Shown: positions 34,053 through 43,262, numbered from the stretch's first letter. The stretch: 64,000 bases of DNA from Arthrobacter sp042667405 (GCF_042667405.1 NZ_JBHVAL010000012.1:62001-126000), one strand, 5' to 3'. A program made the numbers and translations. The notes: a model not told the origin generated them from the letters alone.

Positions 34053-35231
34053 GTGACTGTAGTAGCAACGCCTCCCACTCCCAAGCTCGAGCTTCCGCCT
34101 TTGCAGCTCGGCGGGATCACCGTGGACACCCCGGTGATCCTTGCTCCCATGGCCGGAATCACAAACTCTGCCTTCCGCAGGCTCTGCCGTGAGTACGGTG
34201 GCGGCCTGTACGTGGCTGAGATGGTGACCTCGCGCGCCTTGGTGGAGCGGACGCCGGAATCGCTGCGGATCATTTCGCACGACGACGAGAAGGTCCGCTC
34301 CGTGCAGCTCTACGGCGTGGACCCGGTAACGGTTGGCGCCGCTGTGCGCATGCTCGTCGAGGAAGACCGCGCAGATCACATCGACCTCAACTTCGGTTGC
34401 CCGGTCCCCAAGGTCACGCGCCGCGGGGGAGGCTCGGCCCTGCCGTGGAAGATCGACCTCTTCACTTCCATCGTCCAGACCGCAGTCAAGGAAGCGTCCA
34501 AGGGCGGCATCCCGCTGACCATCAAGATGCGCAAGGGCATCGATGAGGACCACCTGACCTACCTCGACGCTGGCCGGATTGCCCGTGACGCCGGAGTCGC
34601 CGCCGTCGCCCTGCATGGCCGCACAGCCGCGCAGTTCTATTCCGGCCAAGCCGACTGGTCCGCCATTGCCCGCCTTCGTGAGGCCCTCCCGGACATCCCG
34701 GTGTTGGGCAACGGCGATATCTGGTCCGCCGAGGACGCCGTCCGCATGGTCCGGGAGACCGGCGTCGACGGCGTGGTGGTGGGCCGCGGCTGCCAGGGCC
34801 GTCCCTGGCTTTTCGGGGACCTGCAGGCTGCCTTCGAGGGCAAGGATGAACGTCACCGCCCCGGGCTGCGTGAGGTTGCCGAAGGCGTCTACCGTCACGC
34901 CGAACTCATGGTGGAGACGTTCGGGAACGACGAATACAAGGCGCTCCGCGAGATCCGCAAGCACATGGCCTGGTACTTCAAGGGCTATGTGGTGGGTGGG
35001 GAGCTGCGCGCCAAACTGGCCACGGTGCCCACCTTGGAAGTCCTGCGTGAACTGCTCGAGGAACTGGACCTGGATCTTCCGTATCCGGGCGTCGACTCCG
35101 AAGGTCCCCGGGGCCGTGCGGGGTCCCCGAAGAGGCCTGCCCTGCCGAAGGACTGGCTGGAAAGCCGTCAGCTGAACGCGGAACAGAGCGCGGATATCTC
35201 GGCGGCAGAGCTGGACGTTTCGGGCGGCTAG
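34053..35231 (+). CDS. dusB: tRNA-dihydrouridine synthase (DusB type)
   Basis: A 392-residue FMN enzyme that reduces uridines in the tRNA D-loop. LAPMAGITNSAFRRLCREYG is the FMN-binding start, NFGCPVPKVTRRGGGSAL contains the catalytic Cys116, and VLGNGDIWSAEDA and GRGCQGRPW bind FMN phosphate. The GTG at 34053 is preferred because it gives the normal start; no strong Shine-Dalgarno sequence precedes it. It is followed by dgt after 64 bp. Confidence 0.93.
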   Translation: MTVVATPPTPKLELPPLQLGGITVDTPVILAPMAGITNSAFRRLCREYGGGLYVAEMVTSRALVERTPESLRIISHDDEKVRSVQLYGVDPVTVGAAVRMLVEEDRADHIDLNFGCPVPKVTRRGGGSALPWKIDLFTSIVQTAVKEASKGGIPLTIKMRKGIDEDHLTYLDAGRIARDAGVAAVALHGRTAAQFYSGQADWSAIARLREALPDIPVLGNGDIWSAEDAVRMVRETGVDGVVVGRGCQGRPWLFGDLQAAFEGKDERHRPGLREVAEGVYRHAELMVETFGNDEYKALREIRKHMAWYFKGYVVGGELRAKLATVPTLEVLRELLEELDLDLPYPGVDSEGPRGRAGSPKRPALPKDWLESRQLNAEQSADISAAELDVSGG

Positions 35232-35295
35232 CCTCACACGTGTAAGACTGGCTCAAGAAGCTCCACACCACGGCGCTTGAAGGAGGCAGATACCC

Positions 35296-36612
35296 ATGGG
35301 AACCGAAGCAACGCTTGGCCGCAGCGGAACAAGCCACGATTTCGTGCTGGCCATCCCCGGATACTCCGAGGCAGACACTGCCCGGTGGGTTGAAGAGCCA
35401 CGCAAGAGCAACTACCGCTCGGACTTTGAGCGGGACCGTGCCAGGGTCCTGCATTCCTCAGCGCTGCGCCGCCTCGGAGCCAAGACGCAAGTCGTGGCTC
35501 CGGACACCGACGACTTTGTCCGCACCCGGCTGACCCACAGCCTGGAAGTTGCCCAGGTGGGCCGCGAACTGGGCCGTTCCCTGGGATGCGATCCGGATGT
35601 CGTGGATACCGCGTGCCTGAGCCATGACCTCGGACACCCTCCCTTTGGCCATAACGGCGAATCAGCCTTGAACGAGGTTGCACACACCATTGGCGGCTTC
35701 GAAGGCAACGCCCAAACGCTCCGCCTGCTGACCCGTCTCGAGCCCAAGGTGCTCGCCGCCGACGGCAGGCCGGCAGGGCTGAACCTGACCCGGGCCAGCC
35801 TGGACGCTGCGTCCAAGTACCCGTGGTCCGCCGTCGACGCCCCCGTCATCCATGGTCACCGCACCAGCAAGTTCGGCGCGTATGAGGACGATTTGCCCGT
35901 GTTCGAGTGGTTGCGCGAAGGCGCGCCTGGGAACCGCTCCTGCATCGAGGCCCAGGTCATGGATCTGGCCGATGACATCTCGTACTCGGTCCACGACGTT
36001 GAAGATGCCATCGTGGCCGGGCACTTCCAGCTGAAGTGGATGGAGAACCCGGACCACCGGGCCCGGGTGGTGGGCTACACCAAGCAGTGGTACCTCCCGC
36101 ACAACGACCCCGCGGAAATCGATGCTGCGCTGGCCCGCCTGGAGGCCACCAACGTCTGGGTCCGCGAAGCCGATGGCAGCCGCAAATCCATGGCCGCGCT
36201 CAAGGACATGACCAGCCAGTTGATCGGCCGTTTCTGCCAAAGCGCCATGGAAACAACCCGTGACCACTTCGGCCCGGCCAACCTCACCCGCTATGACGCC
36301 GAGCTCATGGTTCCGGAGGAAACCGTTACCGAGATTGCGGTACTTAAGGGCTTGGCCACCACGTTCGTCATCTCCACCGACCACCGCCAGCCGGTGTACG
36401 AGCGCCAACGCGAAGTGCTGCACGCACTGGTGGGCGTTTTGAACGCCACAGGTGACCGTCACCTGGAGCCGATGTTCGCCGCGGACTGGCGGGACGCCGT
36501 CGACGACGGTGCGCGTCTGCGCGTCGTGATCGACCAGGTGGCCTCCTTGACGGACGTCTCTGCCCTGGCCATGTACGAGCGACTGGTCGGCAGCCTCCCG
36601 TCGCTGTGGTAG
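35296..36612 (+). CDS. dgt: Deoxyguanosinetriphosphate triphosphohydrolase-like protein
   Basis: A 438-residue HD-domain dNTPase that removes triphosphate from dNTPs. The metal-binding pattern is RTRLTHSLEVAQ, then LSHDLGHPPFGHNGE, then a later Asp in VMDLADDISYSVHD. The RVLHSSALRRLGAKTQV segment is typical of the Dgt subfamily. It sits 31 bp before dnaG, an arrangement common in actinobacteria. Confidence 0.93.
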   Translation: MGTEATLGRSGTSHDFVLAIPGYSEADTARWVEEPRKSNYRSDFERDRARVLHSSALRRLGAKTQVVAPDTDDFVRTRLTHSLEVAQVGRELGRSLGCDPDVVDTACLSHDLGHPPFGHNGESALNEVAHTIGGFEGNAQTLRLLTRLEPKVLAADGRPAGLNLTRASLDAASKYPWSAVDAPVIHGHRTSKFGAYEDDLPVFEWLREGAPGNRSCIEAQVMDLADDISYSVHDVEDAIVAGHFQLKWMENPDHRARVVGYTKQWYLPHNDPAEIDAALARLEATNVWVREADGSRKSMAALKDMTSQLIGRFCQSAMETTRDHFGPANLTRYDAELMVPEETVTEIAVLKGLATTFVISTDHRQPVYERQREVLHALVGVLNATGDRHLEPMFAADWRDAVDDGARLRVVIDQVASLTDVSALAMYERLVGSLPSLW

Positions 36613-36643
36613 GACCTCCGGGCGGACAGACTAGGATGGACTA

Positions 36644-38524
36644 GTGGCTGGCCTGATCAAACGTGAAGATATCGACGAAGTACGCCAGCGCACGGACATC
36701 AAGGAAGTTGTTGACGGTTACGTCACCCTCAAGGGCGCCGGGCTGGGCAGCTTCAAAGGACTGTGCCCCTTCCACGACGAGCGCTCACCCTCCTTCACCG
36801 TCCGGCCCCAGGTAGGCCGGTACCACTGCTTCGGCTGCGGTGAGGACGGCGATGCCATTTCCTTCATCCAGAAAATGGACCATAGCTCCTTCCATGAAGC
36901 CGTGGAAAAGCTCGCCGCACGGATCGGTTACGAACTACGCTACGAAGACGGCGGCACCGGTCCCAGCCGCGAGGAAGTCGGCAAGCGCCAGCGCCTGTTG
37001 GACGCCCACAAGATCGCCGATGAATTCTTCAGGGCCCAGCTTCTGACTCCGGGCGCCGCGGAGGCCCGGAACTTCCTGGACGGACGCGGCTTCGACCGCG
37101 CTGCGGCCGAGCACTTCTCCGTGGGCTACGCACCACAGGGCTGGGACGCCTTGCTCAAGCACCTGCGTGGGCGGGGCTTCACGGATGCGGAGTTGAAGCT
37201 CACGGGCATGTTTTCCGAGGGCAACCGCGGCATCTATGACCGTTTCCGCGGCCGCCTCATCTGGCCCATCCGCGACATCGCCGGCGACACCATCGGCTTT
37301 GGCGCGCGCAAGCTCTACGAGGACGACCAAGGCCCCAAGTACCTGAACACACCCGAAACCACGCTCTACAAAAAGTCCCAGGTCCTCTATGGCATCGACC
37401 TCGCCAAGCGGAACATCGCCAAGGACCGCCAGCTGGTTGTGGTGGAGGGGTACACGGACGTCATGGCCTGTCACCTCGCAGGAGTCACGACGGCGGTGGC
37501 GACCTGCGGTACTGCCTTCGGTACCGAACACATCAAGGTTGCCCGGAGGCTGCTTTCGGACGACGGCAGTGGGGGAGAGGTCATCTTCACCTTTGACGGT
37601 GACGCGGCAGGCCAGAAGGCGGCCCTGAGGGCTTTCGAGGAGGACCAGCGCTTCACGGCCCAAACCTACGTCGCAGTGGAACCCTCCGGGGCCGATCCCT
37701 GCGATCTTCGCCAGCTCAAGGGTGATGCCGCGGTCCGTGAGCTCATCGGCACGCGGAAACCGCTCTTCGAATTTGCCATCAGGGCCACCCTGAGGCGGCA
37801 CAACCTGGATACCGTGGAAGGCCGCGTGGCAGCGCTGAGGGAGGCGTCCCCGGTGGTCGCCCAGATCCGGGATTCTGCAACGAGGCCCGAATACACGCGC
37901 AACCTTGCCGGTTGGCTCGGAATGCCCATTGAGGAAGTCAGCCGTTACGTTGGCGCGGCCGCGAAGCGCGGACCTGCCGGCAACGGCGCCGGTCCTGCCG
38001 GGCAGGCGCCAGCCGCGGCAGCACCGCCGTCGGGCATGCCGGTCTTCCAGCGCCCCAACCCCGGTGACCCGGTGGCGGGCATGGAACGACAGGCCCTCGA
38101 AGTGGTGCTCCAGGATCCTGCTGTCCTGGGCGGAATGGCGTGGGACCGCTTTGCGGCTTCCCTCTTTTCGACTCCGGCTTACGCGGCCATCCATGCTGCC
38201 ATCCGCGCAACGGGACTTGCCCACGCGGCCGACGCTGTGTCCTGGGTGGAGCAAATCAGGCAGGAAGTACCGGAACCGCTGCGCAACCTGGTGTCCGAGC
38301 TCGCTGTGACTCCGCTGCCGGCCAGCACTCCCGAAGCCATGCAGCGGTACTGCCGCGATATTCTGGCCCGCCTCTTTGAACTCCAGATCACCCGCATCAA
38401 GGCAGACAAGATGGGGCAGCTCCAGCGGCTCGATGCGGCAGCCTATCCGGAGGAATTCCAGCGGCTGAACCGCGAGCTGATGCAGCTCGAAATGGAACGA
38501 AGGGCCCTGCGTTCGGAGGGCTGA
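36644..38524 (+). CDS. dnaG: DNA primase
   Basis: A 626-residue primase that makes RNA primers for replication. The N-terminal CHC2 zinc finger is seen as CPFHDERSPSF and HCFGCGEDGD. The Toprim domain has VVEGYTDVMA (Glu) and FDGDAAGQKA (Asp-x-Asp). The C-terminal 150 residues form the DnaB-helicase-binding domain after a Gly/Ala/Pro-rich linker (about 440-465). It starts with GTG and is the last gene of dusB-dgt-dnaG. Confidence 0.97.
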   Translation: MAGLIKREDIDEVRQRTDIKEVVDGYVTLKGAGLGSFKGLCPFHDERSPSFTVRPQVGRYHCFGCGEDGDAISFIQKMDHSSFHEAVEKLAARIGYELRYEDGGTGPSREEVGKRQRLLDAHKIADEFFRAQLLTPGAAEARNFLDGRGFDRAAAEHFSVGYAPQGWDALLKHLRGRGFTDAELKLTGMFSEGNRGIYDRFRGRLIWPIRDIAGDTIGFGARKLYEDDQGPKYLNTPETTLYKKSQVLYGIDLAKRNIAKDRQLVVVEGYTDVMACHLAGVTTAVATCGTAFGTEHIKVARRLLSDDGSGGEVIFTFDGDAAGQKAALRAFEEDQRFTAQTYVAVEPSGADPCDLRQLKGDAAVRELIGTRKPLFEFAIRATLRRHNLDTVEGRVAALREASPVVAQIRDSATRPEYTRNLAGWLGMPIEEVSRYVGAAAKRGPAGNGAGPAGQAPAAAAPPSGMPVFQRPNPGDPVAGMERQALEVVLQDPAVLGGMAWDRFAASLFSTPAYAAIHAAIRATGLAHAADAVSWVEQIRQEVPEPLRNLVSELAVTPLPASTPEAMQRYCRDILARLFELQITRIKADKMGQLQRLDAAAYPEEFQRLNRELMQLEMERRALRSEG

Positions 38525-38577
38525 GAACCTCGATTTCGTTTTCCGGCAGCCCCCTGTTAAGCTAGTAACCGCTTCAT

Positions 38578-38650
38578 TCCTCCGTAGCTCAATTGGCAGA
38601 GCATTCGACTGTTAATCGAAGGGTTACTGGTTCAAGTCCAGTCGGAGGAG
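38578..38650 (+). tRNA. tRNA-Asn (GTT), copy 1
   Basis: The 73-nt cloverleaf has acceptor arms TCCTCCG and CGGAGGA, anticodon loop CTGTTAA with anticodon GTT, and T-loop GGTTCAAGTCC. No CCA is encoded. A strong terminator follows directly. It is identical to copy 2 at 38767. Confidence 0.97.
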
Positions 38651-38656
38651 CGCACA

Positions 38657-38696
38657 ATACCCCCGTTCCGGTCAGCCGGAACGGGGGTATTTTTTA
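38657..38696 (+). terminator. Strong terminator after tRNA-Asn copy 1
   Basis: A perfect 15-bp stem, ATACCCCCGTTCCGG (38657-38671) with CCGGAACGGGGGTAT (38676-38690), has a 4-nt loop and is followed by six Ts. Confidence 0.93.
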
Positions 38697-38712
38697 TACC
38701 CCCAGGGGGTAT
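38696..38712. promoter_or_regulatory. CsoR/CstR-like palindrome between the tRNA-Asn genes
   Basis: ATACCCCCAGGGGGTAT is a perfect palindrome around one central base. It fits the ATACCCCNNGGGGTAT-type operators described for CsoR/CstR-family repressors, except that it has a one-base spacer and five C/G pairs per arm. It lies about 35 bp upstream of a -10-like TAAAGT (38747-38752) that precedes tRNA-Asn copy 2. It could instead be a leftover copy of the terminator stem ends just upstream, since both share ATACCCCC and GGGGGTAT. Confidence 0.4.
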
Positions 38713-38766
38713 TTTCGCTCGATTTCACATCCCGTAAAACCTTTGCTAAAGTCATAACCGCTTCAT

Positions 38767-38839
38767 TCCTCCGTAGCTCAATTGGCAGAGCATTCGACTG
38801 TTAATCGAAGGGTTACTGGTTCAAGTCCAGTCGGAGGAG
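38767..38839 (+). tRNA. tRNA-Asn (GTT), copy 2
   Basis: Sequence identical to copy 1, including the anticodon GTT. The shared sequence extends upstream by about 14 bases (AACCGCTTCATTCC), which points to a local duplication of gene plus leader. Confidence 0.97.
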
Positions 38840-38844
38840 CAAAA

Positions 38845-38880
38845 GGACCCCGTACCGGCTTCACTGCCGGTGCGGGGTCC
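38845..38880 (+). terminator. Terminator after tRNA-Asn copy 2
   Basis: GGACCCCGTACCGG (38845-38858) pairs with CCGGTGCGGGGTCC (38867-38880) with one wobble pair. It is followed by a short T-rich stretch and also lies at the 3' end of the convergent gene. Confidence 0.85.
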
Positions 38881-38885
38881 GCTGT

Positions 38886-39293
38886 TTAAACGAAATCCAT
38901 CTCCACCTGCAGGAAGCGTGAGGCTTCGGCCACGGCTGCCATGAAAGAATCCTGCTCGGTAGGAGGAGTCCGGGGTTCCCGGGGATGCCACTCATGGGGT
39001 GCTGAATAGACCCGGGTGAAGCCGCCGCCTGGAGGGGCGTAGAAGATCCCGAACCGCTGTACGGGCCACTCCGGCGATGTTTCAGGTGCTACCAGCAGGG
39101 CGGCGTCCGTTTCCGGGTTGTACCACTGGGCGATGGGCCTTCGGCGGTCGTCGGTGAACAGTCCGCCTGCGTACAAAGCGGCCGACGGCGGACTGGTCAC
39201 CGAGCACAGGCGGTCCCACCACAGCGGAAGGATGCGGTCATCCTTGCGTTGCCACGGTGCCGGAAACGGGTTCAGCTCTTGCCAATGTGGCAC
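38886..39293 (-). CDS. Conserved hypothetical protein, 135 aa
   Basis: I do not recognise this family. The product is a soluble 135-residue protein with many Trp, Pro and Phe residues (MPHWQELNPFPAPWQRKDD, FGIFYAPPGGG) and no signal peptide or membrane segment. Codon use is normal for the window and the gene ends 6 bp from the tRNA terminator. It is downstream of the hydrolase and lipid synthase genes on the same strand and could be co-transcribed with them. Confidence 0.6.
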   Translation of the reverse strand: MPHWQELNPFPAPWQRKDDRILPLWWDRLCSVTSPPSAALYAGGLFTDDRRRPIAQWYNPETDAALLVAPETSPEWPVQRFGIFYAPPGGGFTRVYSAPHEWHPREPRTPPTEQDSFMAAVAEASRFLQVEMDFV

Positions 39294-39337
39294 ATCTCAA
39301 CTTTATCGCCGGAGGGTGGCCGCGAAAAGGGCAGCAG

Positions 39338-40621
39338 TCAGCGGGACAACCCCAGGCGCGGATACAGCACGTCGAAGCCCTTCTCAAGGCCTGCATTCAA
39401 CGCAAGACCCACGTGTCCGCCGTTGGGAACCTCGTAGTACGTCACCGTCATTCCGGCTGCTTTAGCAGCGGCTGACACGGATTTCGCGGCAGCCACGTAG
39501 ACGGGGTCGTCCGAGCCCGCCGTGAAGACGGCCGTGGTGTCCGGGAAGTGTTTGCCCTTCATGATGTTGACGGGCTTTTGGGCATCGTAGGCGGACTGGT
39601 TGCCGGCAAAGATATCCAACAGGTTCCCCGCAGGGTCTTCGGCCCCGGGGAATTCCTCACCCGAGATGTCCACGACGTTTCCCCACATGTCCGGGTACTT
39701 GACCGCGAACGAAATCGCGCATTGGCCGCCATTGGAATAGCCGGCGATGGTCCAGTGGTCCCTGTCGGGAAGGATGTTCAAGTTGGCCTTGGCCCAGTTC
39801 ACCACGTCCTGGTTGATGTACTTCTCCACATTTCCGTATTTGGCGGTGTCAAGGCACAGCGTGTCATCCTGGTCGGGGCCGATCTGGTCGGCAACGATGG
39901 CGATCGGTGCCAGGCCGTTGTTCTTCGCCGCGAGGTCATCCAGGGCGGCTGAGACGTACTGCGGGTCAGGCAGGCCCGGCTGGCCCATCATGAGGACGAA
40001 CAGGGGGAGCCGTGGTGGATTTGCTGTCAGCGCGGCCGGCGGGAGGTAGATGCCTGCAGGGCGGGCATTGAAACCGGAAGTCGTGGCAGGGATGACCTGA
40101 GTCCCAACCTTGCCGCGGGCCGGCACGTCCGCCGGAGGCCTCCAGTTTTGCCATAGTGGTCCGGCCGGGATGGAACTATCCGGGTTGGGCTTTTTCAGTT
40201 CGATGACGTCCTCGGTGGAGATCCCCAACGCTGAGCCCAAGGTGTTGTTCAGCCCGAACTCGGCATTGATGCCCAAGGCCGCCGCGATGACGAAAACAGG
40301 GACCGACACTCCGGCAACCACCTTGCGCCAGGGCCGGCTGCGGAAGAAACTCACAGCGGCCAAACCCAAGGCTGCGAAACAGCTGATCGACCAGAACCAC
40401 ACCCGTGGCGTCAGGCCCACGTGAAAGACGTCCATCACGTCCTCCACGATCCACACTGTAAACCACCCCAGCAGCCCGGCCACCACGATGGCGGTCATGG
40501 CCGTGCGCACCCACCGCGCGGACGGCCTCAGGAACAGCACCAGGAAGAATGCCACGGCGATGATCCCGGCAGCGGCCAGGACTGCGGGGCTGGTGATCTC
40601 GAGTTTCAGGATGTCATTCAT
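39338..40621 (-). CDS. Membrane-anchored alpha/beta hydrolase, probable aminoacyl-lipid esterase
   Basis: A 427-residue protein with four N-terminal membrane segments (about residues 12-145) and an exported esterase domain of the S-formylglutathione-hydrolase/mycolyltransferase fold. The nucleophile elbow is AGYSNGGQCA; GSDDPVYVAAAK carries the Asp and NGGHVGLALN the His. It starts 21 bp after the DUF2156 synthase gene, so they form an operon. In other actinobacteria and enterococci such hydrolases remove amino acids from aminoacylated membrane lipids; that function here is inferred from the pairing. Confidence 0.8.
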   Translation of the reverse strand: MNDILKLEITSPAVLAAAGIIAVAFFLVLFLRPSARWVRTAMTAIVVAGLLGWFTVWIVEDVMDVFHVGLTPRVWFWSISCFAALGLAAVSFFRSRPWRKVVAGVSVPVFVIAAALGINAEFGLNNTLGSALGISTEDVIELKKPNPDSSIPAGPLWQNWRPPADVPARGKVGTQVIPATTSGFNARPAGIYLPPAALTANPPRLPLFVLMMGQPGLPDPQYVSAALDDLAAKNNGLAPIAIVADQIGPDQDDTLCLDTAKYGNVEKYINQDVVNWAKANLNILPDRDHWTIAGYSNGGQCAISFAVKYPDMWGNVVDISGEEFPGAEDPAGNLLDIFAGNQSAYDAQKPVNIMKGKHFPDTTAVFTAGSDDPVYVAAAKSVSAAAKAAGMTVTYYEVPNGGHVGLALNAGLEKGFDVLYPRLGLSR

Positions 40622-40642
40622 CGGTGCGCCGCCCGTCAGGCT

Positions 40643-43141
40643 TCATGCGGCGGGCTCCCTGACGACCATCTGCCGCAGCAGGCCGGCGCTCTGGGTGGGC
40701 GACAGTCCGGGGAGGTAGGCGGAACCGACCGCCAGTCCGATCGAAGGCAATGCAAGAGGATCCTGATAGTACATGTACAGGGTGCGGTGCTCGGGCTGGA
40801 AGCGTGATTTGAAGGCCGCCAAGGACTTGAAGCCATACATCGGCTCCAGGGCGTTCCCCAGGAGCGCCAGGACCCGGTCCAGGGAGCTGCGGTCACCTTC
40901 GACATTCCCGGCGCCGGCATTGGCCAAGGGAGAGCCGGAGAGGGAGATCTGCGGAACCTCTTCCTTGAAGTGCGTCACGGCGGAGGCAATGAGGAATTCC
41001 ATCACGCCTTTGAAACCCGTGGTCCGGCGCCTCATGAAGTCCAGGGTCCAACCGGAGATGCTGCCATCGCGGAACACGGGAAGCCAGCTGGTCACTCCAT
41101 GGACCAAACCGTCGTCGTCCACAGCCACGCAACACAGGACTTCCGGATCCTTGAGCTCGTTCAATCCACCCAGGGTGAAGCCCATCTCCGGGAGCGCTTT
41201 GTCGGACACCCACTCTTCGGAGATTTCAGCCAACTGGGCCCTGATCCCTGGCGGCATGGCCCCGTAGTGGTACCAAAGGTCTTTGATGGAGAGCTTGTCT
41301 GCCCGGTTGAGGGCGGTCCGCACGTTCTGCCATTCCTTGCCCTTGAATGTCATGGCCTGGACATTGAGCAGCGTCTCTTCGGCGACCTCCAGCTTCCTGA
41401 AGCCGTGGGGGAGCAGCGGCCCATCAAGGCCGGAATCAGCGGAGTAGAAGCACGGGATCAAGCCCAGCGTGGAACAGTGCGACACGAACCCAACGGCTGC
41501 CTCGTCGTGATGGCTGGCGGCACCGTAGGGCCCTGCAACTGTCAGGGCTACCCCGTTGTGGACCTGGTAGGCCACGCCTGCCATCCTGTCGGGGGTGAAC
41601 CAGTACTGGTTGTTGTCCCACAGCGCCATCCAGGACAGCGTGCCGCCGCCTTGGTGCAGGAGCTCGCGGGTGTGCCCCAGATCGGCTGCAGGATCGGTGG
41701 TGATCATCTTGAAGCGGCGGTAGTTGTTCAGGACCAGCACCAAAATGACGAGCCAGATGACCACCCCGCCCAGACCGTAGAGCACAGTGCTCACAAGACC
41801 CTGCGGCAGGGCAACAACGAACGGAACAGGGAAGGGGACCAGAATGTGCGTCAGCTGCCCGGCAAGGTCCCACAGGGAAGATTGGCCCGCATTGCCCTCC
41901 AGGAACCAAAACGCTGCATACAGGGCCACTGCGGTGAGTGCCAGAACCAGGGCGGCCCGGCCCAGCGTACGGTATCCGGCGTCGCTGGATTCCACCCTGA
42001 AGCGGTGTCTGTTGGCCAACAGCAGCGCCACGATGATGATGGGCGCGAGGACCGCCGGGACGACATACAGCAACAGGTAGGCCCAGTCCTCATCGCCTAT
42101 GGTGACTTCCGGATCGAAGACGTACTGGACAATCGCCAGGATGGTCACCGCCACCAGGTACAGCTGGATGACCAACGTCAGGCGATAGGCGAGGCGGCGT
42201 CCACGGCGAAGGCCTTCAGCGCAAACCAACAGCAGGAGAACGGGGATCGTGGTCAGAATCGCCGCACCGAAGCTGCGGACGCCCACGACGTTTTGCAGGG
42301 CCACGCAGTTTGACTCGTTTCTGCAGGCTTCCTGTACCTCATCGACGTCAGGACTGGCTTGGAGCATCACCTCCGAAACCACCGAGAGGGGGCCGACTTC
42401 CCAGGTGCCGGTGAGTTGCGTCAGCAAGGGACCCAGAGCGAAAACGCCAACTACAGTGCCCACCAGGAACCGCGTTTCACGGAGGCTGGAGGATCGGAAG
42501 GAGCCTCCGCTTCTGTGGAATATGACAGACTGGACGGCCCATCCGGCGACGACGCCAATGACGGCGCCCGCAAGTGCCTGCAACGTCTGGGCAACACCAA
42601 CGAACAAAGCGAACATCAACGTCGCGGCAAGCAACCATGTGCGGAGGCGGCGACGCCACAGCGAATCAAGTGCCGCCGTCGAAAATCCCAACGCTGCCGC
42701 AGCACCACCGTAGGCGCCCACTGCGTACTCGCCGCCCAGGAAGCTTAGCCACTGGTCGCTGTTGTCGGTGCCGAAGGCTACCACCGCCACCAGGACCAGG
42801 GCGCTGAGGGCGGAGCCTCCAATGAAGGCCGCAAGGGCCGGCCATGGACCGATGACCCTTTCAGCTATGCCCATACCGAGCAGTATGGCCGCCGTGCAGG
42901 CCAGGTAGTCGAGAAGGGACGAAGCGAAAAACGCCGATGTGAAAACCGACCACCACGGCCCAGGCTCCACCGCCAGGCCAAGCCCCACTTGGTCCAGCAT
43001 GGACTCCTCAGGGCCGTTGAGGACGCTTCCCGTAGCCAGTCCAACGACCCAGAAAACAGCCACCAAGGCGAGTGTCACAGGCAAAGTCCGCACGGCGGCC
43101 AGCCCGCGGAAGGTGCTTCGAAACCCGACGGCCGTGCTCAT
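40643..43141 (-). CDS. Rhomboid-like/DUF2156 fusion, probable MprF-type aminoacyl-lipid synthase
   Basis: An 832-residue membrane protein. Residues 20-210 look like a six-segment rhomboid fold (WWSVFTSAFFASSLLDYLAC corresponds to the usual L1/TM2 signature), but the protease GxSG is GAYG (142-145) and the expected TM6 His is missing. Further membrane segments run to about 480. The C-terminal third is a DUF2156 domain (GVAYQVHNGVALTVAGPYGA, SWLPVFRDG) that in MprF proteins transfers amino acids from aminoacyl-tRNA to phosphatidylglycerol. Such modification lowers membrane charge and protects against cationic peptides. The amino acid used is not deducible. Confidence 0.82.
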   Translation of the reverse strand: MSTAVGFRSTFRGLAAVRTLPVTLALVAVFWVVGLATGSVLNGPEESMLDQVGLGLAVEPGPWWSVFTSAFFASSLLDYLACTAAILLGMGIAERVIGPWPALAAFIGGSALSALVLVAVVAFGTDNSDQWLSFLGGEYAVGAYGGAAAALGFSTAALDSLWRRRLRTWLLAATLMFALFVGVAQTLQALAGAVIGVVAGWAVQSVIFHRSGGSFRSSSLRETRFLVGTVVGVFALGPLLTQLTGTWEVGPLSVVSEVMLQASPDVDEVQEACRNESNCVALQNVVGVRSFGAAILTTIPVLLLLVCAEGLRRGRRLAYRLTLVIQLYLVAVTILAIVQYVFDPEVTIGDEDWAYLLLYVVPAVLAPIIIVALLLANRHRFRVESSDAGYRTLGRAALVLALTAVALYAAFWFLEGNAGQSSLWDLAGQLTHILVPFPVPFVVALPQGLVSTVLYGLGGVVIWLVILVLVLNNYRRFKMITTDPAADLGHTRELLHQGGGTLSWMALWDNNQYWFTPDRMAGVAYQVHNGVALTVAGPYGAASHHDEAAVGFVSHCSTLGLIPCFYSADSGLDGPLLPHGFRKLEVAEETLLNVQAMTFKGKEWQNVRTALNRADKLSIKDLWYHYGAMPPGIRAQLAEISEEWVSDKALPEMGFTLGGLNELKDPEVLCCVAVDDDGLVHGVTSWLPVFRDGSISGWTLDFMRRRTTGFKGVMEFLIASAVTHFKEEVPQISLSGSPLANAGAGNVEGDRSSLDRVLALLGNALEPMYGFKSLAAFKSRFQPEHRTLYMYYQDPLALPSIGLAVGSAYLPGLSPTQSAGLLRQMVVREPAA

Positions 43142-43262
43142 GTGATGTCCCCTTCACCGGTTGGCGCCGTTAAGACCGGCTGGCCACCATTCTGCCTTGC
43201 GGCGGTGCGTTAGGGGAGGGTTTGGAACGTTCGACGCCGGCGGGGCGGCTCACGCTGGCCGC

